From NCBI RefSeq assembly GCF_023736115.1, contig NZ_JAKQZC010000004.1, forward strand, positions 186,001 to 250,000: a stretch of DNA of 64,000 nt, written 5' to 3'. The DNA comes from Salinicola avicenniae (GTDB lineage Bacteria; Pseudomonadota; Gammaproteobacteria; Pseudomonadales; Halomonadaceae). Below, piece by piece: positions 48,826 to 55,921 of this stretch. The notes beneath the pieces were generated by a model. It had not been told where the DNA came from and ran no database searches. It was given only the letters and a program-made list of their open reading frames with translations. Positions within the stretch are counted from its first letter, which is position 1, and each line of letters begins with the position of its first letter. The position numbers and the translations under genes are program-made.

Positions 48826-49043
48826 TCCTGTCATCAGAGTCACGCGTCACACTTCTTTCACCATATTTCTTTCACCCCGCCTAATTTCACCACACGCCTG
48901 CCACGCTCGCGCTTTCTCGCCAGTGGCTCCTCGAGGGTCGCGTCGTCTGGCCGCGGCACGCGGTCGCGACAAGACTGGCGCGCCCCCCCCCAGGCGATTT
49001 CTTCTCGGACGCGGGCAAATTGCGAAATCGGAGAAGGCGGGCG

Positions 49044-49056
49044 TCGCAATCTGCAG
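49044..49056. promoter_or_regulatory. Weak LuxO-type operator candidate
   Basis: TCGCA-ATC-TGCAG matches TTGCA-N3-TGCAA at 8 of 10 positions. Its centre is about 107 bases upstream of the start site predicted from the element at 49131. Confidence 0.3.
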
Positions 49057-49119
49057 TGATGAGCGCAGGCAGTCGGTGTGATCAAGGCGGCACGTTTTTC
49101 AAGTCTTTGATTTATATTA

Positions 49120-49145
49120 AAAATAAAAGTTGGCACGGTTTTTGA
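49120..49145 (+). promoter_or_regulatory. Sigma-54-like promoter element shared with the TagA-fusion gene
   Basis: AAAATAAAA-N2-TGGCACGGTTT-T-TGA. Perfect -24 heptamer TGGCACG; the -12 box is TTGAT with GA instead of GC at the correct ten-base distance. It is 60 bases before the glycosyltransferase ATG. Confidence 0.5.
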
Positions 49146-49205
49146 TAATCAAAGAGTAAAGACACTTGCTTCACCCAATTTCTTTATTCACTTGGAGTAT
49201 CCGCC

Positions 49206-50198
49206 ATGACCCTGCCCACCATCTCCGTCATCATGCCCGTCTACAATGTGGAAGCGTTTGTCGGCGAGGCGATCCAATCGGTGCTCGATCAGACGTTCCA
49301 GGATTTCGAGCTCATCATCGTCGACGACGGCTCCCTCGATAACAGCATGCAGGTGTGCCGAGGGTTTGCGGATGAGCGCATCCGTATCGTGACCCAGCGC
49401 AACCGGGGCCTCGCAGGCGCCCGCAACAGTGGCATCGCGGTGGCCCGCGGGCGTTACATCGCGCTGCTGGACTCCGATGACCGCTGGGACCCGACCAAAC
49501 TCGCACTGCACTTCATCCATCTCAATGCCGATGACGCGGTCGACGTCAGTTATTCCGGCTCGCGCCTGATCGACGCCGAAGGCCGCCCGCTCGGTGTCAG
49601 CCAGCAGCCCCGGCTGACCGGCGTCGAGGCCCGCCACGTCCTCACGCGCAACCCGGTGGGCAATGGGTCGGCGCCGGTGATTCGGCGTCGCGCCCTGGAT
49701 CGTGTCGCCTTCGTGCATCCGCAAGAGCCCGGGCGCCTGTGCTGGTTCGACGAGAGCTTCCGCCAGTCGGAGGACATCGAGCTGTGGCTGCGCATGATCG
49801 CGGGGTACGGCTGCCGCTTCGAGGGCATCGACGGCCTGCTTACCGACTATCGCATCGTGATCGGCGGGCTCTCCTCCAACGTGATTCGTCAGTACGAAAG
49901 CTGGGAGCGGGCGATCTCCAAGGCGCAGGCATACGCGCCTGAGCTGCTGGCGCGTCACGGCGCGCGTGCCCGGGCTTATCAGCTACGCTATCTGGCAAGG
50001 CGAGCGGTGCAGCTGGGGGATGGCTCCTTCGCCGTGGCCCTGATGCGTCAGGCGCTCGCAGCCAGTCCTTGGATCGCGCTGCAGGAGCCTTACAAGACGC
50101 TCGAAACGGGGCTCGGTGCGATGGCGGCACGCTGGCTGTCGCGTGAACGTTTCGCCCTGCTGCTGAGTCGTCGCTTGGGTACCGAGGTGGCCGCATGA
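49206..50198 (+). CDS. Family 2 glycosyltransferase
   Basis: 330 residues, GT-A fold: ISVIMPVYNVEAFVGEAIQSVL, IVDDGSLDNSM, NRGLAGARNSGIAVARGRYI with ALLDSDDRWDP (DxD motif) and QSEDIELWLRM. A GGAG site is eight bases or so before ATG 49206. Overlaps the next gene by ATGA. Similar in layout to the glycosyltransferase at 47.9 kb, including the helical C-terminal tail. Confidence 0.92.
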   Translation: MTLPTISVIMPVYNVEAFVGEAIQSVLDQTFQDFELIIVDDGSLDNSMQVCRGFADERIRIVTQRNRGLAGARNSGIAVARGRYIALLDSDDRWDPTKLALHFIHLNADDAVDVSYSGSRLIDAEGRPLGVSQQPRLTGVEARHVLTRNPVGNGSAPVIRRRALDRVAFVHPQEPGRLCWFDESFRQSEDIELWLRMIAGYGCRFEGIDGLLTDYRIVIGGLSSNVIRQYESWERAISKAQAYAPELLARHGARARAYQLRYLARRAVQLGDGSFAVALMRQALAASPWIALQEPYKTLETGLGAMAARWLSRERFALLLSRRLGTEVAA

Positions 50199-51184
50199 AA
50201 ACGCTCGAGATCGTACATTTGCTGGACGATGTCTCCCCCGGCGGGGTCATGCAGGCGCTGGCGATCTTTGAGCACCCTGCCTGGGTCGGCCGTCTGCGCA
50301 GCCGGGTGGTGACGGTGAAGCCGGATCAGACGTTGGCGCCGAGTCTGAAAGCGGATGTGATCATGACGCACTTTCCGCCGCGCTGGCGGGCGCTGCCCTT
50401 CCTCGTGTCGCTGCGGCTGCGCAATCGTCACGCTCGGCTGATTCATATCGAGCACAGCTATACCCGTGCCTGGGCGGCACATCATGTGCCGCGCTTCGGC
50501 CGCTTTCGGATGATGCTGAACATCGCCAGCCGTCTGTTCGACCGTATCGTCGCGGTGTCGCAGGGGCAGTCGCAATGGTTGACCGAGGCCGTGGGAATAG
50601 AGCCGCGACGCCTGCAGGTTGTCTCTCCCTGGAGCGATGTTCCCGCGCTGCAGGCGGTGCCGCCCTCGGACTGGCAGGGGCAGCGCACGCTGGTGGTGGG
50701 GGCCTATGGCCGTTTCGATCGACAGAAAGGGTTCGAGCGGCTGATCGCGCGTTTCCTCGCGCTGGACCCGGCGCACTATCAGCTGCGGCTGGGCGGCAGC
50801 GGGGCGGAAGAGCCGGCGCTGCGGGCGCTGGCTGGAGAGGCGCCGCACATCCACTTCGTCGGGCAAGTCGATGATCGTGCCGGCTTCCTGGCCGCCTGTG
50901 ACATCATCGCCGTACCCTCGCGCTGGGAATCCTTCGGCCTGGTGGCGGCCGAGGCGCGGCAGGCGGCCCGGCCGCTACTGGTCGCCGGCGTGGATGGGCT
51001 GCCCGAGCAAGCGGCCGAAGCGGGGTGGGAAGTGGATTTCGATAGCGAACACGGCCTGAGTAGCTGCCTTCAGCATCTGACGCCGCCGCGGCTGGGGGCC
51101 ATGGCCGCATCGGCGCGGTTATCAACGCAGTGCCTGGTCGATGATCGACTCCTGCGCTGGCGGCAGTTACTGCCGCTCGACTGA
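50195..51184 (+). CDS. Family 4-like glycosyltransferase (GT-B fold)
   Basis: 329 residues. The N-terminal half has VHLLDDVSPGGVMQAL; the C-terminal half has the GT4 features GAYGRFDRQKGFERLI, IHFVGQVDDRAGFLAACDIIAVPSRWESFGLVAAEA, with the E-x7-E type motif in ESFGLVAAEA. Probably adds a sugar to the repeat unit. The 3' end overlaps the convergent polymerase gene by 18 bases. Confidence 0.9.
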   Translation: MKTLEIVHLLDDVSPGGVMQALAIFEHPAWVGRLRSRVVTVKPDQTLAPSLKADVIMTHFPPRWRALPFLVSLRLRNRHARLIHIEHSYTRAWAAHHVPRFGRFRMMLNIASRLFDRIVAVSQGQSQWLTEAVGIEPRRLQVVSPWSDVPALQAVPPSDWQGQRTLVVGAYGRFDRQKGFERLIARFLALDPAHYQLRLGGSGAEEPALRALAGEAPHIHFVGQVDDRAGFLAACDIIAVPSRWESFGLVAAEARQAARPLLVAGVDGLPEQAAEAGWEVDFDSEHGLSSCLQHLTPPRLGAMAASARLSTQCLVDDRLLRWRQLLPLD

Positions 51185-52534
51185 GTCTTCCGCCGCCGCT
51201 GGCAGCTCGCCTTGCCGATGCGGTGCTGGCGCCCCCGGCTCAGCCCTCCCTCCGGTGGTTTCCACACGCCGCCAGGCGGCCTGTCTGGCCGCGATGCCGA
51301 CGATGACCAGCGCCGGCCAGTAGAGATAGCTCAGAATCTCCAGGTTCTCCCCGAAGCTGTAGAGGGTGAGCAGCAGCAGCATGGCCAGGGCGACGCGACC
51401 GACCGGTTGGTAGAGCGCCAGCCTGCCCGCCATCCAGAAGCTCGCCGCCAGCGGCACGGCCAGGGCGATCGCCCCCAGCAAGCCTTTGACGAAGAGCAGG
51501 CCGTACCAGCTATGGTGGCTGCCGATCGGCATGTACTCGACCAGATGCGGGCCGTTTTCCACGATGCCGTGGCCGAACCAGGGCGCCTCGTTCTGCCAGC
51601 GTTCGATGGCGATACGGCCCAGGGCGGCGCGCACTCGGCTGGAGTCGGCGCGGGCGCTGGTGAAACGCTGTATGGCCTGGTCCATCAAGCCCTGTATCTG
51701 GGGAGACAGCAGCCCCAGCAGCAAGATGGCGGGGGCCGCGGTGAACCAGGTCCAGGGCTGGCGCAGGCGGCTGACAGCGAACGACACCGGCCAGACGATC
51801 GCCAGCGCTACCAGTGCCAGGCGTGACTGGCAGAGCAGCGCGATCAGCAGGCCCGCCGACACGCCGATGATTTTCCAGCCCAACTGCTTCTCCTCCAGCG
51901 CGCAGAGGATGTGCACTACCGCGATCATGCCGGCCGCCGGTGACCAGGGGGCGAAGAACTGCCAGCGTGGCACGCCGGTCCCCGGCTCCAGCGTATACAG
52001 AATCACTGCAAAGTACTCCGGTCCCGACCCGCCGACGATCTTGAGTGGCGATACATACAGCTGGCCCGGCAGCCCCACGAACGGCGCGACCAGAAACAGA
52101 GGGATCAGGATCAGCGTCTGCAGTCCCAGGCGGCAGACGGCCCGATAGATCACCTCGGGGCGCACGGGCAGCAGCGCGCCGGCCAGCGGGAACAGCGCCA
52201 GAAGTGCCCAGCCCTTGGCCCAGCCGATCGAGGACTTGATGGTCTTGGCGGTACCCAGCTCATTGAGCAGATGCCCGACGATCAGGATCACCAGCATCGC
52301 CAGCATCGCCAACAGCCAGATGAAGATCACCGGATGGGGCGGCGGCGGGCGCCATGACGTGGCGTCCTCCGGGGCCAGGTATAGCGTGACCGCCGCCATC
52401 GCCACCAGGATCCAGGCCATGGCCGGCCCGGCGATGTACAGACCGCCGAGCAGCCAGAGCAGCCAGGTGCACTGAATGGCGACCGAAATCAGCCTTTCGG
52501 CAGCAGTAGTTTGATGATCGGCTGGCGTAGCCAT
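51167..52534 (-). CDS. O-antigen ligase/polymerase family membrane protein (Wzy-like)
   Basis: 455 residues with about eleven hydrophobic segments and a large loop containing RVRAALGRIAIERWQNEAPWFGHGIVENG and the GSHHSWYGLLFVKGL motif typical of the Wzy_C/O-antigen polymerase family. Probably polymerises repeat units on the periplasmic side. Its start overlaps the chain-length gene by 46 bases, so it is the third gene of the minus-strand export operon. The C-terminal tail is hydrophilic. Confidence 0.85.
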   Translation of the reverse strand: MATPADHQTTAAERLISVAIQCTWLLWLLGGLYIAGPAMAWILVAMAAVTLYLAPEDATSWRPPPPHPVIFIWLLAMLAMLVILIVGHLLNELGTAKTIKSSIGWAKGWALLALFPLAGALLPVRPEVIYRAVCRLGLQTLILIPLFLVAPFVGLPGQLYVSPLKIVGGSGPEYFAVILYTLEPGTGVPRWQFFAPWSPAAGMIAVVHILCALEEKQLGWKIIGVSAGLLIALLCQSRLALVALAIVWPVSFAVSRLRQPWTWFTAAPAILLLGLLSPQIQGLMDQAIQRFTSARADSSRVRAALGRIAIERWQNEAPWFGHGIVENGPHLVEYMPIGSHHSWYGLLFVKGLLGAIALAVPLAASFWMAGRLALYQPVGRVALAMLLLLTLYSFGENLEILSYLYWPALVIVGIAARQAAWRRVETTGGRAEPGAPAPHRQGELPAAAEDSVERQ

Positions 52535-53901
52535 AGCAGCAGGAAGCCCATGATGACGAAGAGACTGGCGACCACGCCGCCAGCCACCGCAAGCACCGCC
52601 GACGGCGACGAGGGAGCGCTGGGCAGCGAAGGCGACTCGAAGGTCTGGACGAGCGGGTAGGACGCGAAGGGGTCCGACTTGTTGGTGTCCAGCCGGGCCA
52701 GTGCCGAGGAGAAGACCGCCTCGGAGATCCGCAGCTCCCTGAGCAGATCCGACAGGCCGGCGGCCATGGTCACCAGATCGCCATGATCCTGGTTCTCGCG
52801 TCGAATCTGCTGCTGAATCTCCACCAGCTCCGCGTTGATGCCGGCCACCCGGCCTTCTGCGCTCAAGAGCTCATCGAACAGTCTGGCGCGGCCTTCGCTC
52901 ACCGAGAGGTCGACGAAGCGCTGCAGGGTTTGGGTCGGCAACCCCGTGAGCGTCGCACCGCGCGCCAGCATCGCCTGCAGCAGGGTATCTTTCTGGGCCT
53001 GGCGTTCGCTCAAGCGCAGATGGCGATCGCCCAGCGTGGCGCGATCCTGATTCCAGTCGGTCAGCGCGATGGCGTAGCGCGACAGCAGCGACTGAAAGAT
53101 CGGGTCTGCCTTCAGCAGCAGCGCGCTACGCGCCTCCGCCAGGGACACCTGCAACAGCTGGCTCAGGCGCTCGGCCGTGGCCCGGTAGCGCTCCAGCTCG
53201 AGCCGCGCGCTGCGTTGCTGCGCCTCCAGGTCATCGACGACCCCCAGGCGCTGATTGAACTGCTCGAGCGTTGCCAGCCCCGCCTCTCCCTGGAACTCGA
53301 GCACGCGGCGCTGCGCTTGCTGTAACTTCTGCTGTAGCTCCTGAAGCCTGTCGCGGTCCGCCGTTTCGCGCTTCTCCGCCTCGTCTTGGCGCAGGCGCTT
53401 CAGGCTGGACAGGAAGCTCTGACGCAACGCTTCGAGACGCGCCTGCGCCTGCTCAGGCGTCGGGCCTGCCATGGCCACCATGATCAGGTTGGTCTGATCG
53501 ACCAGGCGCACGCTCGGACTGGGCAGCATGCCACCGCCATCGTCCAGGCGCTGCGCGCCACGCTGGAGCACCAGGTCCGAACTCAGCAGCCGCTTGTAAT
53601 TCTCCGTCGGGCTCAGCGAGGGCGTCGCGAAAGCGGAGCTCGTCTGCGACGAGGCCTGACCGATGGACTCCAGATTGATCGAGCCACCGACACCCGATCC
53701 GGGCAGTATCAGGGTCATCGAGCTCTTGTAGCTGACCGGTGCCAGCAGCAGATAAGCGGCCAGCAGTCCCCAGATCATCAGCAGGAAGGGGGCGATGGCG
53801 ATGATATAGCGGCGATAACGACCCGCCGAGGGTAGCCCATCTCGAATGAACCACCAGAGACGCAGCAGCCGGCGCGGTGAAGGTGAGCGGTTATCGGTCA
53901 T
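52489..53901 (-). CDS. Polysaccharide chain-length/co-polymerase protein (Wzz/GumC-like)
   Basis: 470 residues. Two membrane helices (about 32-54, IIAIAPFLLMIWGLLAAYLLL, and about 438-460) flank a long periplasmic region rich in coiled coil (about 165-260). It lacks the C-terminal tyrosine kinase domain of Wzc. Controls chain length and links to the export pore. Overlaps the upstream export lipoprotein gene by ATGA. Confidence 0.88.
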   Translation of the reverse strand: MTDNRSPSPRRLLRLWWFIRDGLPSAGRYRRYIIAIAPFLLMIWGLLAAYLLLAPVSYKSSMTLILPGSGVGGSINLESIGQASSQTSSAFATPSLSPTENYKRLLSSDLVLQRGAQRLDDGGGMLPSPSVRLVDQTNLIMVAMAGPTPEQAQARLEALRQSFLSSLKRLRQDEAEKRETADRDRLQELQQKLQQAQRRVLEFQGEAGLATLEQFNQRLGVVDDLEAQQRSARLELERYRATAERLSQLLQVSLAEARSALLLKADPIFQSLLSRYAIALTDWNQDRATLGDRHLRLSERQAQKDTLLQAMLARGATLTGLPTQTLQRFVDLSVSEGRARLFDELLSAEGRVAGINAELVEIQQQIRRENQDHGDLVTMAAGLSDLLRELRISEAVFSSALARLDTNKSDPFASYPLVQTFESPSLPSAPSSPSAVLAVAGGVVASLFVIMGFLLLWLRQPIIKLLLPKG

Positions 53902-55109
53902 GGTGAGGCATCGTGGATGAGAATGACGGTGGCGGCCGGCCCCAGGGCTTCGCCCACCATCGACACGGCGTCCCTGACGTTCATCCAGCGGCTGTCGTAA
54001 CAGGCGAGCGCGTCGCGGGGCATCAGATAGGGGTTGATACGATCCCGGTCCGGGCGCTCCAGCATGTCCTCGACATCGCGGTCGATGACCACGGTGGTGT
54101 CATCGAACGGGTTGGTGGAGATGAGAACGGCATGGCGGTGAGCGTTCATGGCCGAGCCGCCAACACAGTTGGCGCTGACCAGCCCCTGCAGTAGCCGCGT
54201 GCCGTAGGGCAGGCTGGTCGACTCCTTGCCGATCGCCGAGGAGGCGTTGCTGGCGGCGGGTCGTGACAGGTTGGACATGAACACGCGTACCCCGGGTGGC
54301 GTGACCGGTGTCGGGCGCACGAGCGCCGCGTCGAAGCAGTGCGTGCTGGGCACCTCGATACGATCTCCGGGGGCCAGTCGCAGGTCATCGGCGCCGCTGC
54401 CTTCGACCAGCCCGGCGAGGTCGACTGTCGTCCACTGGTCACCTCGAATGACACGCACGTCGCCCAGGTTGGCATCCGGACGGGCACCGGCGGCAGCCAT
54501 GATCGCCATTGATAGATTGCGACCGAGATTGGCATCCCCCGCCACCGGGCCGTCGCGCTGGCCGATGCGACTCTCGACCGGGCGTTCACCGATGCGCACG
54601 GTGCCCGCATTGAAAACCGCGCCGCTGACCGAAATCGAGATACCCGCACGCTCCACCAGCGAGACGGCAGCGACACGCGGTAGACGCCGGACCAGCTGCG
54701 CCTCGACGAGCCTGTCGCTCAAGCGGGCTTCCACCTCGGCGACGGAGCGTCCGGTGGTGTCGATCACGGGCAGGCCGGGTAGTGCCAGGTGGCCGAGTTC
54801 ATCGATGACGTACAGCTTCGAGAGGTCCCCCGGGTCGCCGAGCACGTCGACACGCAGGCGGTCGCCGGGGGCGAGACTGGCAGGCTCGGCGCGCATCTGT
54901 GCCGCCGGGACATACGTTTTTCCGGCCGGCGGGGGCGGCGACATAGCGGGCGTGCATTGGCGTTGGTAGGCGTCGGCCTCCCACTGTTGCGGCATCCATA
55001 AGGCGCCATCCCGGTTTTCGGGCGTGGGGGCCGACTGGCAGCCGCTCAGTGTCATTGCGGCGGTGACGATCCACGCCATGGTGCGTGTACGGTGATGGGC
55101 TTTATGCAT
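53898..55109 (-). CDS. Polysaccharide export lipoprotein (Wza-like)
   Basis: 403 residues. Signal peptide with lipobox in TAAMTLSGCQSAP (Cys at about residue 24). The polysaccharide-export domain starts at LAPGDRLRVDVLGDPGDLSKL, followed by SLBB-like segments with ISISVSGAVFNAGTVRIGERP and LRLAPGDRIEVPS. Forms the outer-membrane exit. ATG 55109 with AGAGGT just upstream is preferred to the GTG six bases earlier. First gene of the export operon. Confidence 0.9.
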   Translation of the reverse strand: MHKAHHRTRTMAWIVTAAMTLSGCQSAPTPENRDGALWMPQQWEADAYQRQCTPAMSPPPPAGKTYVPAAQMRAEPASLAPGDRLRVDVLGDPGDLSKLYVIDELGHLALPGLPVIDTTGRSVAEVEARLSDRLVEAQLVRRLPRVAAVSLVERAGISISVSGAVFNAGTVRIGERPVESRIGQRDGPVAGDANLGRNLSMAIMAAAGARPDANLGDVRVIRGDQWTTVDLAGLVEGSGADDLRLAPGDRIEVPSTHCFDAALVRPTPVTPPGVRVFMSNLSRPAASNASSAIGKESTSLPYGTRLLQGLVSANCVGGSAMNAHRHAVLISTNPFDDTTVVIDRDVEDMLERPDRDRINPYLMPRDALACYDSRWMNVRDAVSMVGEALGPAATVILIHDASP

Positions 55110-55202
55110 GCGCACCTCTCTACATAATCCATCATTGTAGAGAAGTCGATGCGGAAAGGAATCGAGGTATTATTAGATTTCACTCTATCTCTCGATGGAA
55201 TG

Positions 55203-55236
55203 TCGCAAGTTGCAAAGACATTGATGCTGTTTGCAA
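55203..55236. promoter_or_regulatory. Pair of LuxO-type operator candidates
   Basis: TCGCA-AGT-TGCAA (55203-55215, 9 of 10 to TTGCA-N3-TGCAA) and ATGCT-GTT-TGCAA (55224-55236, 8 of 10) have centres 21 bases apart, two helical turns. A further TGCAA half-site lies at 55254-55258, 22 bases on. They lie about 90-120 bases upstream of the predicted H-NOX start site. Confidence 0.55.
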
Positions 55237-55274
55237 CGTGCCGCCTCCCGAATTGCAAAAGAGAGCGCTTTTAT

Positions 55275-55293
55275 GCTGCTATTTTCGTGCCTA
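55275..55293 (-). promoter_or_regulatory. Sigma-54 promoter candidate facing the export operon
   Basis: On the minus strand AGGCACG-AAAA-TAGCA: GG (55291-55290) and GC (55279-55278) are separated by exactly ten bases. The predicted leader to the export lipoprotein ATG is about 155 bases. Confidence 0.5.
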
Positions 55294-55298
55294 GATAT

Positions 55299-55314
55299 TG
55301 GCATCGATATTGCA
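55299..55314 (+). promoter_or_regulatory. Sigma-54 promoter of the H-NOX/LuxO-like operon
   Basis: TGGCATC-GATA-TTGCA fits the consensus TGGCAYR-N4-TTGCW almost fully; GG at 55300-55301 and GC at 55312-55313 are ten bases apart. The predicted start site is near 55325, 45 bases before the H-NOX ATG. It is back to back with the minus-strand candidate, five bases away. Confidence 0.75.
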
Positions 55315-55369
55315 GAGCCTCCTCCAGTGACTTCGATTCTTCGTCTACTCCGCGACGGAAGGGGCATGT

Positions 55370-55921
55370 ATGAAAGGGTTGATCTTTGTCGAGCTGATGA
55401 ACTTCCTCGATGAGCAGCTGGGTGACGCCATTACCGAGAAGGTGGTGGAGGCGGCCTCGCTGCCCAACGACGCCGCGTTCACCTCGGTTGGCAACTATCC
55501 CAGCCACTACGCGGCAGACCTGGTAACGGCCGCGGCCAGGATGACCGGTGCCGATGCCGCTTTGATGTGCGAAGATTTCGGCCGTTTTATCTTCCAGCGT
55601 TTCCAGACACGTTTTCCACATCTATTGTCGCGCTACACCAGTGCCCGGGAGCTTCTCGAGCATGTCCAGGGGCATATCCATGAGGAGGTCAAGGTCATTT
55701 ATCCCGATGCTTCGCCACCGCAGGTGGAAACGCACAGTGATATAGAGGGCTATACCGTCACTTATCGTTCGGGGCGGGGGTTCGCCCATATCGCGTACGG
55801 TCTAGTAGCGCAGTGCATCTCATTCTATAGTGAACAGAGCGACGTCACTTGGAAACCCGGCAGCACCGCCACGCAGGCGTGCTTCATTATTCGGCCCAGA
55901 AAAGGTATCTATCCTCTATGA
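55370..55921 (+). CDS. H-NOX (heme-NO-binding) domain protein
   Basis: 183 residues, a stand-alone H-NOX sensor that binds NO (possibly O2 in some members) on heme in the cytoplasm. Evidence: start MKGLIFVELMNFLDEQLGD, SLPNDAAFTSVGNY, the proximal His104 in QGHIHEEVKVIYPDASPP, and the heme-propionate motif Tyr-x-Ser-x-Arg (YRSGR, residues 132-136). Length is normal. It overlaps the LuxO-like gene by ATGA, so the two proteins are made together. Stand-alone H-NOX proteins usually regulate an adjacent kinase or diguanylate cyclase; pairing with a sigma-54 activator gene is less usual. Confidence 0.93.
   Translation: MKGLIFVELMNFLDEQLGDAITEKVVEAASLPNDAAFTSVGNYPSHYAADLVTAAARMTGADAALMCEDFGRFIFQRFQTRFPHLLSRYTSARELLEHVQGHIHEEVKVIYPDASPPQVETHSDIEGYTVTYRSGRGFAHIAYGLVAQCISFYSEQSDVTWKPGSTATQACFIIRPRKGIYPL

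Larger units (their letters stand above)
48826..49205. other. AT-rich regulatory region before the second glycosyltransferase pair
   Basis: 380 bases. The first part is CT-rich (CTTTCACC repeats near 48,855-48,880). The last 120 bases are AT-rich and contain the shared promoter-like element (49120-49145) and an operator candidate (49044-49056). No gene or terminator of the T-run type is visible. Confidence 0.6.

Noticed and set aside
48826-49205. A Qrr-like small RNA driven by the LuxO-type regulator
   Set aside because: No intrinsic terminator with a T run and no conserved Qrr-like core could be recognised here or in the other EPS intergenic regions.
55230-55248. GGCACGTTGC on the minus strand as a sigma-54 promoter
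   Set aside because: The -24 and -12 like boxes are far too close together (six bases).
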